The notes: generated by a model not told the origin, from the sequence alone. Positions 36,653 to 46,587 are shown, counted from the first letter of the stretch. The stretch: 64,000 nucleotides of DNA from Kangiella sediminilitoris (GCF_001708405.1 NZ_CP012418.1:124001-188000); one strand, 5' to 3'. Made by a program: numbers and translations.

Positions 36653-38305
36653 TTGCAGCAAACATATTTATCAAGTTCGACCAATAAAAATGGCGCCAGC
36701 GGTTCTCGCTGGCGTCAGCGTTTCAATGGCTGGTTACCGGCCATTTTGCTGTTCTTTGTTTTTACTCTTTGTATATTGCCATTATTTCCGCTGATAGGAT
36801 CCTGGAATGATATAGAAGCGGGCCTATGGCAACACCTTTGGCAGACCGAACTACCGCAACTTTTTACTAATACAATATTACTAATCGTACTGGTTGGATC
36901 GGCTAGCTTTTTATTGGGTGTCGGGCTTGCCTGGCTGGTTGTGATGTATGACTTTCCGGGACGAGGAATTTTGCAGTGGGGGTTAATGTTGCCTCTGGCT
37001 ATACCGCCTTATATTCTGGCATTTGTGGTGCTGGGTTTTACTGACTTTGGCGGTCCAATGCAGCATGCATTGAATACTATTGGCCTAGGCATCGAATGGC
37101 TGCCAGATATGCGCAGCCCATTTGGCGTATCATTGGTGTTTACCCTTTCTTTATATCCCTATGTCTATTTATTAATGCGCAGTGCGTTACAGCGCAAAGG
37201 ACGTTCCAGTTATGAGAGCGCCAGGACTTTGGGATATGGCAAGATAGCTGCCTTCTGGAAGTTGGTATTGCCGCTGACTAGACCAGCCTGGGTGGCGGGT
37301 CTGGCATTGGTGCTAATGGAAACGTTGGCAGATTTCGGCGCAGTCAGTATTTTTAATTTCAACACCTTCACTACCGCTGTGTATAAATCCTGGTATGGCT
37401 TTTATAGCCAAAATACGGCGGCTCAGCTGGCGTGCCTGCTTCTTTTATTTGTCACTCTGGCGGTGCTAGCTGAGAAGTGGGGACGTGGGCAGGGCCGTTA
37501 CGAGCAATCGGGAGCTGCCCTTAAGCAATACCGGCAGAAACTAACGGGCGGATGGGGTGTTTTTGCGCAAGTGCTGGCCTGGTCAGTATTTTCTCTCGGA
37601 TTTATTCTTCCCGTGATTCAGTTGATCGTCTGGTCAGTTTCAAGTTTTGAGCGACATACTGAAGGTACCTTAAATTTATTGGTAAATACAGTCACTCTGG
37701 CGGTTCTTGCGGCCCTGTTAACCTTGATGATTGCTGCTATCGTGGTTTGGGCACAGCGGCAGAAAAACTCAAAACCCAGAGCAGTCATGGGTGAGTTTTC
37801 ACAGCTTGGTTACGCCATGCCGGGAACCGTACTGGCAGTGGGACTTATGATGGCACTGAATATTATCGACGGATGGATAGCCGATATTGTCAATGAGAAA
37901 GGTCAGTGGTTAGCCACGGGACTGTTTGCCCTATTGCTGGCTTATGTGATTCGCTTCCTCAGAATTGGCTTTGGGCCGTTGTCGAGTTCAATGGGACAGA
38001 TTAAGCCGAGCATCATCGAAACTGCTGGCATCCTGGGAGCTGGTAAGAGGGAAAGACTGTTCAGGGTGTATATCCCGTTACTTCGCCCCGGTGTATTGAC
38101 TGCACTGCTACTGGTATTTGTGGAAGTCATGAAAGAAATGCCAGCAACCCTGATTCTAAGGACCTATGGCTGGGATACGCTGGCAATCCGTATTTATGAA
38201 CTCAGTTCGGAAGGTGAATGGGAGTTAACCGCGTTACCCGCTATCATGCTGGTAGCCGTAGGGATCATTCCGGTTATCCTGCTAATCAAGAAGAGTGAGC
38301 TATAG
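36653..38305 (+). CDS. fbpB: Ferric iron ABC transporter permease
   Basis: A 550-residue permease of the FbpB type, a fused two-domain protein with about twelve membrane spans. Each half has an EAA-loop-like block: ESARTLGYGKIAAFWKLVLP in the first and IETAGILGAGKRERLFRVYIP in the second (near residue 455). The start is the TTG at 36653. No ATG occurs in frame until about residue 100, well inside the membrane domain. The same frame as fbpA, 12 bases after its stop, suggests translation by re-initiation. The expected ATPase gene (fbpC) does not follow; gcvT is next. Confidence 0.92.
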   Translation: MQQTYLSSSTNKNGASGSRWRQRFNGWLPAILLFFVFTLCILPLFPLIGSWNDIEAGLWQHLWQTELPQLFTNTILLIVLVGSASFLLGVGLAWLVVMYDFPGRGILQWGLMLPLAIPPYILAFVVLGFTDFGGPMQHALNTIGLGIEWLPDMRSPFGVSLVFTLSLYPYVYLLMRSALQRKGRSSYESARTLGYGKIAAFWKLVLPLTRPAWVAGLALVLMETLADFGAVSIFNFNTFTTAVYKSWYGFYSQNTAAQLACLLLLFVTLAVLAEKWGRGQGRYEQSGAALKQYRQKLTGGWGVFAQVLAWSVFSLGFILPVIQLIVWSVSSFERHTEGTLNLLVNTVTLAVLAALLTLMIAAIVVWAQRQKNSKPRAVMGEFSQLGYAMPGTVLAVGLMMALNIIDGWIADIVNEKGQWLATGLFALLLAYVIRFLRIGFGPLSSSMGQIKPSIIETAGILGAGKRERLFRVYIPLLRPGVLTALLLVFVEVMKEMPATLILRTYGWDTLAIRIYELSSEGEWELTALPAIMLVAVGIIPVILLIKKSEL

Positions 38306-38350
38306 ACGATAGAGAGTTGTGATAGACTAAAACTATATAATATCGTTGAT

Positions 38351-38364
38351 TGTCTGGTCAGACA
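38351..38364. repeat. Short perfect palindrome before gcvT
   Basis: TGTCTG-GT-CAGACA forms a 6-2-6 palindrome about 100 bases upstream of gcvT and 37 bases before its -10 box. It could be an operator or a short hairpin at the end of fbpB; no T tract follows immediately. Confidence 0.4.
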
Positions 38365-38377
38365 GTTGTCTTTTGGG

Positions 38378-38406
38378 TTCTTTTGTCGGTCAATCCCCTG
38401 TATAAT
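38378..38406 (+). promoter_or_regulatory. Promoter of gcvT
   Basis: A perfect TATAAT -10 (38401-38406) lies about 47 bases upstream of the gcvT start. The -35 at 17-base spacing, TTCTTT, is poor, which is usual for activated promoters. The distance leaves a short leader with no room for a riboswitch. Confidence 0.5.
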
Positions 38407-38453
38407 CTGGCGCCACTATTTCTACTCTTATTTGATTAAGGTACGGTGTCGTT

Positions 38454-39542
38454 ATGGGTAATAAAACACCTTTATATCAGGCTCACGTGGATGCAGAAGC
38501 ACGTATTGTTGATTTCGGCGGTTGGGATATGCCGTTGAACTATGGTTCTCAAATTGATGAGCACAAAGCGGTGCGTGAAACCGCCGGTATGTTTGATGTG
38601 TCGCATATGACCATTGTTGAAATTAAAGGAAGCGACGCCAAACCTTATCTTCAGTATCTTCTTGCAAACGATGTTGCAAAATTAGCGGTAAAAGGGAAAG
38701 CGTTATATACAGGCATGTTGAATGAAAGTGGCGGCGTTATCGACGATCTTATCGTCTATTATCTGAATGACGCTCACTACCGTGTAGTCGTTAACGCTGC
38801 AACCCGCGAAAAAGATCTGGCCTGGCTGGAAAATGTTGCCCAGCAGTTCGATGTTTCCGTTGAGGAGCGTTCGGACTTGGCAATTATTGCAGTTCAGGGA
38901 CCTCAGGCAATTGAAAAGGCGCAGTCGGTATTCAGTGATGAGCAAAAACAGGCGATAGCAGAGCTAACTCCATTTATGGCTGCTTATGCCGGTGACCTGT
39001 TCGTCGCGCGTACTGGTTACACTGGCGAAGATGGTTATGAGATCCTGGTCCCGGACAATAAAGCTGCAGATTTGTGGGCACAGTTAGAAGAAGCCGGAGT
39101 GAAGCCATGCGGCTTGGCTGCACGTGACACTTTACGTCTTGAAGCAGGTATGAATTTGTACGGGCATGACATGGACGAGACTGTTTCGCCATTAGAAGCT
39201 AACATGGGTTGGACCATTGCCTGGGAGCCGGAAGGTCGTGACTTTGTTGGACGTAAAGCTCTGACTGAGCAAAAAGCTAATGGTATCCCACGTAAGCTGA
39301 TAGGTCTGGTGCTAGAGGGTAAAGGCATCATGCGTGAAGGTCAGGACGTTGTGTTAAACGATGAGGTTGTGGGTGTTGTGACCTCGGGCACTATGTCGCC
39401 GACGACAGGTAAGAGTATTGCCATGGCTCGTGTTCAACGTTCGGTTGATGCAGAAGAAGTTCTGGTGCAGGTTCGCAAAAAACAAATTCCGGCGAAAGTA
39501 GTGAAACCGAGCTTTGTACGCAAAGGTAAGTCATTGATTTAG
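38454..39542 (+). CDS. gcvT: Glycine cleavage system T protein (aminomethyltransferase)
   Basis: A 362-residue enzyme (E. coli 364) that takes the aminomethyl group from lipoyl-GcvH and makes methylene-THF and ammonia. Landmarks are [13 protein letters not shown] and MFDVSHM at the N-terminus, the catalytic-aspartate region NDVAKL, the folate-binding [12 protein letters not shown] block, and [18 protein letters not shown]. It heads the run gcvT-gcvH-gcvP. The methylene-THF produced is used by ThyA, whose gene is in this window. Confidence 0.96.
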   Translation: MGNKTPLYQAHVDAEARIVDFGGWDMPLNYGSQIDEHKAVRETAGMFDVSHMTIVEIKGSDAKPYLQYLLANDVAKLAVKGKALYTGMLNESGGVIDDLIVYYLNDAHYRVVVNAATREKDLAWLENVAQQFDVSVEERSDLAIIAVQGPQAIEKAQSVFSDEQKQAIAELTPFMAAYAGDLFVARTGYTGEDGYEILVPDNKAADLWAQLEEAGVKPCGLAARDTLRLEAGMNLYGHDMDETVSPLEANMGWTIAWEPEGRDFVGRKALTEQKANGIPRKLIGLVLEGKGIMREGQDVVLNDEVVGVVTSGTMSPTTGKSIAMARVQRSVDAEEVLVQVRKKQIPAKVVKPSFVRKGKSLI

Positions 39543-39686
39543 TGTTTTAGTCTTCCATTAGAGGTTAGAACCAGCATTCTGTCCTGCGTTAAAGGCTTGG
39601 GCAGAGGAAATGTTTGATATACAATACGATTAATTTTTGAACGGGTAGTTATCTGAATTTTTCAGACTGCTATAGAGGAAGAGAGA

Positions 39687-40076
39687 ATGAGCCAAATTCC
39701 AGCAGAATTAAAATATGTATCGAGCCATGAGTGGATCCGTGATGAAGGTGACGGCATGGTAACAGTGGGCATTACTGAGCACGCACAAGAATTGCTTGGT
39801 GACGTTGTTTTCGTTGAAGCACCAGAAGTTGATGAAGATGTTGATGCGGAAGACGAAATCGCAGTAGTCGAGTCGGTTAAAGCAGCTTCGGATATTTATG
39901 CACCACTAGCCGGTACTATTACTGAAGTGAACGAAGAGCTGGAAGATTCTCCTGAACTCATTAACAGCGACCCGTATGGCGATGGCTGGATGTTCAAAAT
40001 GAAGTTAGCTGACGCTGGTGATCTGGAAAAATTACTGTCGGCGGAAGATTATGCTGAAGAGATAGCTGACGAATAA
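39687..40076 (+). CDS. gcvH: Glycine cleavage system H protein
   Basis: A 129-residue lipoyl carrier (E. coli 129) that shuttles the aminomethyl group between P, T and L proteins. The lipoylated lysine is K65 in [11 protein letters not shown]. The N-terminal [10 protein letters not shown] and the [13 protein letters not shown] block are typical. A GAGGAAGAGAGA ribosome site precedes the ATG. The 144-base gap from gcvT shows no terminator, so the two are probably on one message. A terminator stands between gcvH and gcvP. Confidence 0.97.
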   Translation: MSQIPAELKYVSSHEWIRDEGDGMVTVGITEHAQELLGDVVFVEAPEVDEDVDAEDEIAVVESVKAASDIYAPLAGTITEVNEELEDSPELINSDPYGDGWMFKMKLADAGDLEKLLSAEDYAEEIADE

Positions 40077-40247
40077 TTTATTGCCCCATAGCATCGTTAA
40101 ATGCATCAGTAACTCAGCTCGTTTAACCTCAAGTAAACGTCGCCTCGTTACAAACGCATTTGCCTTGCTCTGAGAACAATAAAGACTAAGTCTTTGTGAT
40201 TAGGCGAAAAGCTTTCGGTAAAAAGCACTTAGTGGAAAGTAGGATTG
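40077..40247 (+). other. Structured non-coding stretch between gcvH and the following terminator
   Basis: No ORF. It contains a perfect 7-1-7 palindrome, AAAGACT-A-AGTCTTT (40181-40195), enclosed by a longer-range pair TCGCCT (40140-40145) and AGGCGA (40202-40207). It ends at a rho-independent terminator. It may be the 3' UTR of gcvH or a small RNA released from it. Confidence 0.35.
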
Positions 40248-40272
40248 GCCTCGATATGATTCGAGGCTTTTT
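40248..40272 (+). terminator. Terminator between gcvH and gcvP
   Basis: A 7-bp stem GCCTCGA/TCGAGGC with a six-base loop is followed by five T. It lies 65 bases before the gcvP start, so gcvP must have its own promoter or be reached by read-through. Confidence 0.8.
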
Positions 40273-40336
40273 CGGTTTAGATGGTTTGTGTTGGTACCGT
40301 TCTGGTATTACTAAAATGTTATAGGTCGTGACAGGT

Positions 40337-43201
40337 ATGACTGAAAAAACGAATTTGAAAGATTTACAACAGTCGGATGATTTTATCCGTCGTCACTTAG
40401 GTCCGCGCGAGAATGAAATTCAGGAAATGCTCGGTGAATTAGGCTTGACCTCATTGGATGATTTGGTGGAGAAAGCGGTTCCACACAAGATTCAGGTCAA
40501 AGAGCCCATCGCTATTGAAGCTTCGCGCTCGGAACAAGAGACACTTCGTTATCTACAGTCACTAGCCGACGAAAATATCGTAGCCAAGTCATATATAGGT
40601 ATGGGTTATTACGATACAGTTACGCCCAATGTGATTCTGCGTAATGTATTAGAAAACCCAGCATGGTATACCGCCTATACACCTTACCAGCCTGAAATTG
40701 CTCAGGGTCGTTTAGAAGCGATTTTGAACTTCCAGCAAATGACCATGGATTTGACTGGAATGGAGCTGGGAAGCGCATCTTTGTTAGATGAGGCAACTGC
40801 AGCAGCTGAAGCCATGGCTTTAGCCAAGCGTTCTTCGAAAAACAAAAAATGTAATAGCTTCTTTGTTGACGAGAAAACTTTCCCGCAAACTATCGATGTG
40901 ATTAAAACTCGCGCTGACCATTATGGCTGGGACTTAATTATTGGTCCTGTAGAAGAAGCGGTTGAGCATGATGTATTTGGTGCCTTGTTGTCTTATACCA
41001 ACATGCATGGTGACATCGTTGATATTGAGCCTATTATCGAAAAGCTTCACGAGAAAAAGGCTATTGCCTGTGTAGCGTCGGATATTATGAGTCTGGTGCT
41101 ACTGAAGTCACCAGGCGAGATGGGTGCTGATGTGGTGTTTGGCTCGGCACAGCGTTTTGGTGTTCCAATGGGCTTTGGTGGTCCTCATGCAGCGTTTTTT
41201 GGTACGCGTGAATCCTATAAACGTTCTTTACCGGGCCGTATTATCGGTGTATCCAAAGATACTCGGGGTAATAACGCACTGCGTATGGCGATGCAGACTC
41301 GTGAGCAGCACATTCGCCGAGAGAAAGCGACTTCTAACATTTGTACCGCGCAGGTGTTACTGGCCAATATCGCAAGTTTCTATGCCGTGTATCATGGTAA
41401 GAAGGGTTTAACAGCGATTGCTCAGCGGATTAATCGCTATGCATCAATTGTTGCTTCGGCGGTGGTGAATGCCGGCCTGGAAGTGGTTAATGACCATTGG
41501 TTTGATACAGTGACTTTCCGTGCATCAGACGTTGATTCCATTCGGGACCGTGCTAAAGAAGCTTTGGTCAACCTTCGCTACGATGGTGAACTTGTTAGCT
41601 TCTCGATCGATGAAGCTAAAAACCAGGATGATATAGAACAGCTCATTGAAGTCATCACCGGAACGGAAGCGGATATATTTGCTCTAGATAATGAAGCAGA
41701 AGATTCGATCCCTGCTAGCCTAGTTCGTCAGTCAGACTTCCTGACCCATCCTACATTCAAAGATTACTATTCTGAGACGGATATGCTGCGTTATATCAAA
41801 CGCTTGGAAAGCAAGGATTTTTCATTGGTTCACGGTATGATTCCTCTGGGTTCGTGCACCATGAAATTGAACGCAACCAGTGAAATGCTGCCAGTTACCT
41901 GGCCGAAGTTTGCGACTATACACCCGTTTGCGCCAGAAGATCAGACTTATGGTTACATGAAAATGATCAAAGAGCTGGAAGCTGATTTGGTGGAAATTAC
42001 CGGTTATGACTTTGTCTCTATGCAGCCTAACTCTGGTGCACAGGGTGAATATGCAGGCCTGATTGCGATTAAGAAATACCATGAGAGCAATAACGACGGT
42101 CACCGTAACATTTGCTTGATCCCAAGTTCCGCGCACGGCACTAATCCTGCATCAGCCCAGATGGCTGGAATGAAAGTGGTTATTGTTAAGTGTGATGACA
42201 AAGGTAACGTTGATGTAGCCGACCTAGAAGCAAAAGCTGTCGAAATGAAAGATAACCTGGCAGCATTAATGGTGACATACCCGTCCACACATGGGGTTTA
42301 CGAAGAAGAAATTAAACATATTTGCGATATTATCCACGACAACGGCGGTCAGGTTTACATGGATGGCGCAAACATGAACGCGCAGGTCGGAATCTCCCGT
42401 CCAGGTGACATCGGATCCGATGTATCACATCTGAATCTACATAAGACGTTCGCAATTCCACATGGTGGTGGCGGTCCCGGCATGGGCCCAATCGGAGTGA
42501 AATCTCACTTGGCACCATTTGTCTCTGGCCACTCAGTACGTAAGGTACACAGTGTGGAAGCTCGAGATAATGCGGTTTCGGCAGCTCCTTACGGTAGTGG
42601 AATGATTCTGCCGATTTCCTGGGCATACATCAAAATGCTTGGGCAGGTGGGACTACGAAGATCCACGGAAGTGGCTTTGTTAAATGCCAACTACCTGAAA
42701 AATAAGCTGTCTGAGCATTACCCTGTTTTGTATACCGGTCGTAACGACAAAGTGGCTCACGAATGCATAATTGACTTGCGTCAAATTAAGGCAGACACCG
42801 ATATCAGCGAGGTTGATCTGGCTAAAAGACTGATGGATTACGGATTCCATGCGCCAACAATGAGTTTCCCTGTGGCAGGTACTTTCATGATCGAGCCTAC
42901 GGAAAGTGAGTCTAAGTATGAGCTGGATCGTTTTATTGATGCGATGATTCGAATCAAAAAAGAGATTGAGAAGGTAGCAAGTGGCGAATGGGAAAAAGAC
43001 AATAATCCTCTAACCAACGCACCGCATACTCAGGCGGATCTGCGTGATTGGGATAAACCTTACTCTATTGCGGAAGCTATTTATCCTTCTGAAGCAACTA
43101 TTTTAAGCAAGTTTTGGCCAACGACTAATCGTATTGATGATGTTTTTGGTGATCGTAATCTAATGTGTAGCTGTCCCCCCACGGAAAGTTATTCAGAATA
43201 G
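40337..43201 (+). CDS. gcvP: Glycine dehydrogenase (decarboxylating), P protein
   Basis: A 954-residue single-chain P protein (E. coli 957) that decarboxylates glycine using pyridoxal phosphate. The PLP lysine is K703 in [20 protein letters not shown]. The N-terminal half repeats the fold, with [22 protein letters not shown] and a conserved [19 protein letters not shown] block; the C-terminus has GDRNLMCSC. The ATG at 40337 gives the best family alignment. A GTG three codons upstream (40328) is an alternative with equally poor ribosome site. The second terminator (43230-43255) ends the gene. Confidence 0.97.
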   Translation: MTEKTNLKDLQQSDDFIRRHLGPRENEIQEMLGELGLTSLDDLVEKAVPHKIQVKEPIAIEASRSEQETLRYLQSLADENIVAKSYIGMGYYDTVTPNVILRNVLENPAWYTAYTPYQPEIAQGRLEAILNFQQMTMDLTGMELGSASLLDEATAAAEAMALAKRSSKNKKCNSFFVDEKTFPQTIDVIKTRADHYGWDLIIGPVEEAVEHDVFGALLSYTNMHGDIVDIEPIIEKLHEKKAIACVASDIMSLVLLKSPGEMGADVVFGSAQRFGVPMGFGGPHAAFFGTRESYKRSLPGRIIGVSKDTRGNNALRMAMQTREQHIRREKATSNICTAQVLLANIASFYAVYHGKKGLTAIAQRINRYASIVASAVVNAGLEVVNDHWFDTVTFRASDVDSIRDRAKEALVNLRYDGELVSFSIDEAKNQDDIEQLIEVITGTEADIFALDNEAEDSIPASLVRQSDFLTHPTFKDYYSETDMLRYIKRLESKDFSLVHGMIPLGSCTMKLNATSEMLPVTWPKFATIHPFAPEDQTYGYMKMIKELEADLVEITGYDFVSMQPNSGAQGEYAGLIAIKKYHESNNDGHRNICLIPSSAHGTNPASAQMAGMKVVIVKCDDKGNVDVADLEAKAVEMKDNLAALMVTYPSTHGVYEEEIKHICDIIHDNGGQVYMDGANMNAQVGISRPGDIGSDVSHLNLHKTFAIPHGGGGPGMGPIGVKSHLAPFVSGHSVRKVHSVEARDNAVSAAPYGSGMILPISWAYIKMLGQVGLRRSTEVALLNANYLKNKLSEHYPVLYTGRNDKVAHECIIDLRQIKADTDISEVDLAKRLMDYGFHAPTMSFPVAGTFMIEPTESESKYELDRFIDAMIRIKKEIEKVASGEWEKDNNPLTNAPHTQADLRDWDKPYSIAEAIYPSEATILSKFWPTTNRIDDVFGDRNLMCSCPPTESYSE

Positions 43202-43229
43202 CTTATTTTGAGAACTTGATACTTGACTT

Positions 43230-43255
43230 AAAAAGCCGGCCTATGCTGGCTTTTT
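43230..43255 (+). terminator. Terminator after gcvP
   Basis: An 11-bp stem AAAAAGCCGGC with GCTGGCTTTTT (one G-T pair) and a four-base loop, ending in T. It isolates gcvP from the borosin locus. Confidence 0.85.
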
Positions 43256-43329
43256 AAGTATTTGTAATGTATAAATAAAGCGTTTTTGACTTATATTTTA
43301 TTGTATTTGGGGAAAGTTAAGGAACTACT

Positions 43330-43551
43330 ATGTCTAAGAAAAAATTTGAAGAGTTTGTCATTAAGCTATCTGAAGACTCACAATTAAATAAATCATATGT
43401 AGAAAACCCAGAGGCTGTGATGAAAGACTTTGGATTGGAAGATAATGAAATTAGGGCCGTGTTGAAAGGTGAGACAAAAGAAGTAGAAAAATTGATTGGA
43501 ACCAAAGCCGTCTGTATTCACATTGTCACACTAATGAAAGATGACAAATAA
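43330..43551 (+). CDS. Split-borosin precursor peptide (RiPP)
   Basis: A 73-residue peptide with an AAGGA ribosome site seven bases before its ATG. Residues 1-50 are helical and charged and contain N26-P-E-A-V-M31, then FGL at 34-36 and AVLKGE at 43-48. This matches the recognition region of split-borosin precursors such as SonA of Shewanella oneidensis, as I remember that sequence. The C-terminal core, about residues 60-69 (AVCIHIVTLM), is hydrophobic and beta-branched, as expected for backbone N-methylation, and is followed by KDDK. The core contains a cysteine and a histidine. It overlaps the methyltransferase start by 11 bases. Alternative readings as a Nif11 or nitrile-hydratase leader are less likely given the partner gene. 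Confidence 0.85.
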   Translation: MSKKKFEEFVIKLSEDSQLNKSYVENPEAVMKDFGLEDNEIRAVLKGETKEVEKLIGTKAVCIHIVTLMKDDK

Positions 43552-44356
43552 ACAGAACGGTTCTTATGTAGCTGTTAGTGCTGGCATGCTGTTGGCGGGG
43601 CATATCTCAGTTAGGGCGAAAAAAATAGTGGAAGAGGCAGATATTGTTTTGTCACTGATGCCTCATCCAATTGCGGAGAACTGGCTGGCGAGTATAAGTA
43701 ATAAGCATATTAGCCTGCAATCGTATTACGGGGAAGGGAAGCACAGAAAACAATCGTATGACGAAATGATTCAGCGTATTCTGGATGAAGTGAAGCAGGG
43801 AAAAAATGTATGTGGCGTATTTTATGGTCACGCGGGGGTATTTGCGTGGGTACCTCATGAGTCAGTTAGGCTGGCTAGGGGAGAAGGATATTCTGCTTAT
43901 ATGGAGCCGGGAATTTCAGCGGAGGCCTGCCTCTATTCTGACCTGGGAATCGATCCGGGTAGTTTTGGTATTCATAGTTATGAAGCGTCACAATTCTTAT
44001 TCTATGGCCACCAACCTAATGTCACCAGTTACCTTTTATTATGGCAAGTTGCTTTAGCTGGTGAGACTACAGCTAGAACGTTTAAGACAAGTAGAAGAAA
44101 TTTAGAAATTTTTGTTGAGTATTTGCTACAGTGGTACCCAAAAGAGCACAAAATCATTCTCTATGAAGCGGCTTTTTTACCACTAGACAAGGTCAGAAAG
44201 GATGAATTAAATCTGGAAGACCTGCCAATGGCTAAGCTTAATCTTCATACAACGATGGTTGTGCCGCCAGCTAAAAAAATGAGTATAAACAAGGAGTTGG
44301 TTGAAAAATTAGGTTTGGATGAACTCCTTATGAATGATAAGCAACAGCAAGTTTGA
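43541..44356 (+). CDS. Borosin peptide alpha-N-methyltransferase (split type)
   Basis: A 271-residue SAM-dependent enzyme with the tetrapyrrole-methylase fold. The N-terminal strand VAVSAGMLLAGH replaces the usual GxGxGD motif. SAM-binding motifs are VFYGHAGVF (93-101) and MEPGISAEACLYSDLGIDP (121-139). The catalytic stretch is Y62-Y63-G-E-G-K-H-R69-K-Q-S-Y73; the spacing Y63, R69 and Y73 equals that of Y66, R72 and Y76 in the fungal borosin OphMA. It should methylate backbone amides of the peptide encoded just upstream. Unlike OphMA it lacks a fused core, hence 'split'. Translation is coupled to the precursor by overlap. The C-terminus (MSINKELVEKLGLDELLM) resembles a short remnant of a leader-binding region. 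Confidence 0.88.
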   Translation: MTNKQNGSYVAVSAGMLLAGHISVRAKKIVEEADIVLSLMPHPIAENWLASISNKHISLQSYYGEGKHRKQSYDEMIQRILDEVKQGKNVCGVFYGHAGVFAWVPHESVRLARGEGYSAYMEPGISAEACLYSDLGIDPGSFGIHSYEASQFLFYGHQPNVTSYLLLWQVALAGETTARTFKTSRRNLEIFVEYLLQWYPKEHKIILYEAAFLPLDKVRKDELNLEDLPMAKLNLHTTMVVPPAKKMSINKELVEKLGLDELLMNDKQQQV

Positions 44357-44387
44357 AAAAAAAGAGTTTTAAAAGGATAATTAAATA

Positions 44388-45473
44388 ATGTCACAGCACA
44401 AGGGATTATTGATGTTTAAATTAATAATAATGCTCGTTGCATGGGTGTATTTAAATACGGTGCAGGCAGTGGACAATAAAAATTATTCTGAGGAACTGAA
44501 AGAAATAGAAGCGGAACTTTTAGTAGATCTGCCTACTTCCCTTGCACGATTAGAAGCTATCGGGAATGAACGAGAAAAATTATCAAATAAAGAAAAGGAA
44601 CATCATAAACTACTCAAAGCGCATGTACTTTACATGACGAATAATATTGCTAAAGCAAAAGCTGATTTAGAAGAATTAGAAAGTAGTCAGTTGGATCCAG
44701 AGCAAGAAGCAAAACGACTTATAGTATTATCGTCTATCTACCACCATAAAGGTGAAAGTGTTGATGCATTTATAACATTAGATAAGTCCCTAAAACTAAT
44801 AGATTCCTTAAGCGATGCCAGCTCTGAGGCGAAAATATTAATAAATGCAGTAGGTATGTATAAAGATGCAGATCTTTTAGAGTTTGCATTGGAGTACGGC
44901 CGGAGAGCAATAAGAGTTGCTAATAAAATTAAAGATTCACGAGCAATGTGCCGAGCAACTTATGAGTTGGGAGCAATTGAGCTCTTAACGCAAAACTTTA
45001 AAATGGCAGAAAACCGTCTGTTGATGGCCAAATCATATTGTGAAAAAAGTAATAACTTAATAGTTTCTTATGCTGTTAACTATGGTCTGATGGAGTTAAA
45101 CCTAGAAACTTCAAATTTAAAAAAAGCTGAGGAAATCGCTAAAGACCTATATCCTAAGGTAGAAGAGTACGGATGGGATGTATTGAGGTCAGCCACAAAT
45201 ACGTTATATGGGAAACTCCATCTTGAAAAGAATAAGTTAAATTTGGCAGAAAAGCATGGACTGAAAGCGTATGAACTAGCTAAAAAAATAGGCGATAAGA
45301 AAAGAACTGAAGCGGCATCAGCCCTATTAGCGCAAGTCTACTCCGAATTAGATAATGATAAAGAGGCAATAAAGTTTTATAAGGAGTATATGGAATTAAA
45401 TGTCGAAAACAAAACAAGGGTTAGGCAAAGGAAATTAGCGTTTGATATTGCAAGACGAGGCAACCTGAATTGA
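44388..45473 (+). CDS. Secreted TPR protein 1 of the borosin locus
   Basis: A 361-residue protein with a signal peptide (about residues 9-27, ending VQA) and otherwise only helical hairpins of the TPR type. The start at 44388 has an AAAAGGA site about ten bases upstream; an internal Met at codon 9 is possible. Cysteines C188 and C218 stand exactly 30 residues apart. The C-terminus has VRQRKLAFDIARR. It begins 31 bases after the methyltransferase and is followed by two paralogues, so a shared role with the peptide is plausible. The architecture looks like the periplasmic sensory part of TPR-GGDEF proteins without any output domain. No enzymatic motif was seen. Confidence 0.8.
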   Translation: MSQHKGLLMFKLIIMLVAWVYLNTVQAVDNKNYSEELKEIEAELLVDLPTSLARLEAIGNEREKLSNKEKEHHKLLKAHVLYMTNNIAKAKADLEELESSQLDPEQEAKRLIVLSSIYHHKGESVDAFITLDKSLKLIDSLSDASSEAKILINAVGMYKDADLLEFALEYGRRAIRVANKIKDSRAMCRATYELGAIELLTQNFKMAENRLLMAKSYCEKSNNLIVSYAVNYGLMELNLETSNLKKAEEIAKDLYPKVEEYGWDVLRSATNTLYGKLHLEKNKLNLAEKHGLKAYELAKKIGDKKRTEAASALLAQVYSELDNDKEAIKFYKEYMELNVENKTRVRQRKLAFDIARRGNLN

Positions 45474-45489
45474 TAGACAGGGTGTTGAA

Positions 45490-46587
45490 TTGAAAGTCTA
45501 TGTAAGGAACCTTTCGTGTGTGGTTCTTATTCCATTCCTACTTACAGCTTGGTTAGTCAAAGCTGATTATTACCAGCAATTAAAAGATATAGAGGAACAA
45601 AGACTAGCTGACCTGACTTTAACTAAGCTAAAGCTCGATAGCATATCGAAGGAACAGCATAAGTTTAGAGAAGAAGAAAAAAATTTATACCTCCTAATAA
45701 GAGCCCACTCCCAGGCAATGCATAGTGATTTTATTAGCGCGGAAAAGACGTTACTGAAAATAATAAATAGCAATGCAAGCCCAGATTATAAGGGAAGGGC
45801 CTATTCAATTTTAGCCTCGGTCCAGCAACTTCAGGCAGATTACATCAACTCCTTTTACAATATGGATAAGTCTTTGAGTTACTTGTCAAAGATGCATAAT
45901 AATAAGTACAAAACAAATATTCTGCAAAATGCCGTCAGCTTCTATAATGATTCCGATATGCTTAACTTTGCAATGGAGCATGCTCGCCGTCTACTCAGAC
46001 TTGGTGTCGAGGGTGGAAGCTTAGCCGATCAATGTCAGGCATATTATGAAATGGTAGTTATAGAACACTCGGCTAACAGAATAGAATTAGCAGAAAGTAG
46101 AATAGGTAAAACGCAGGACATTTGTAGTAAGGCAAAAGAAGTAATAATTTTACTTCACCTGACAAACATGCAGGCACAAATAGCCATGAATAAAGGAAAT
46201 ATTCAAAGGGCAGAAAAACTATTAGAAACTAATTACCAGAAAGTAAAGAATTATGGCTGGAAAATATTAACAGTTAGTACAGAGAATACGATAGCCGAGC
46301 TTCATTTTCTGAAGCAAGAATATAAAAATGCAGAGGAAATAGCGCTTAAAGCACTTAAATCAGCTGAAGAAATTAGCGATATAAAACGTACAAAAGATGC
46401 CACCAAGGTTTTAGCAAAAATATACTCTAATTTAGATCAGAAAGAAGAAGCACTGAAGTTCTATCAGAAATTTATGCAACTGGAGCAAAAGCTCAGTTCA
46501 TCGAATCGTCAACGAAAATTAGCTTTCGATAAAGCAAGACAACGTTTGAGAGCAGACCGAGTTGCCAAGTTCGAGGAAGCTAATTGA
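45490..46587 (+). CDS. Secreted TPR protein 2 of the borosin locus
   Basis: A 365-residue paralogue of the preceding gene, 16 bases after its stop. The start is a TTG at 45490, needed to include the signal peptide (residues 7-24, ending VKA). Conserved with its neighbours are the ARRLLRLG block, cysteines C182 and C212 exactly 30 apart (the second in QDIC), the NYGWKIL block, the DIKRTKDATKVLAKIYSNL hairpin and the terminal NRQRKLAFDKAR motif. The end of the chain is longer and basic. Base composition is A/T-rich like the other two. It is presumably periplasmic. Function is unknown. Confidence 0.8.
   Translation: MKVYVRNLSCVVLIPFLLTAWLVKADYYQQLKDIEEQRLADLTLTKLKLDSISKEQHKFREEEKNLYLLIRAHSQAMHSDFISAEKTLLKIINSNASPDYKGRAYSILASVQQLQADYINSFYNMDKSLSYLSKMHNNKYKTNILQNAVSFYNDSDMLNFAMEHARRLLRLGVEGGSLADQCQAYYEMVVIEHSANRIELAESRIGKTQDICSKAKEVIILLHLTNMQAQIAMNKGNIQRAEKLLETNYQKVKNYGWKILTVSTENTIAELHFLKQEYKNAEEIALKALKSAEEISDIKRTKDATKVLAKIYSNLDQKEEALKFYQKFMQLEQKLSSSNRQRKLAFDKARQRLRADRVAKFEEAN

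Noticed and set aside
38306-40336. A glycine riboswitch controlling the gcv genes
   Set aside because: I searched the gaps before gcvT and gcvP for the conserved aptamer core and saw none; the gcvT leader is too short.
43330-43551. A Nif11 or nitrile-hydratase leader-type precursor
   Set aside because: No GG or GA cleavage site and no matching modifying enzymes; the partner is a borosin methyltransferase.
43541-44356. Annotation as a cobalamin/sirohaem methylase or RsmI
   Set aside because: It shares the fold, but the Y/R/Y catalytic pattern, the missing GxGxGD motif and the overlapping peptide gene fit borosins far better.
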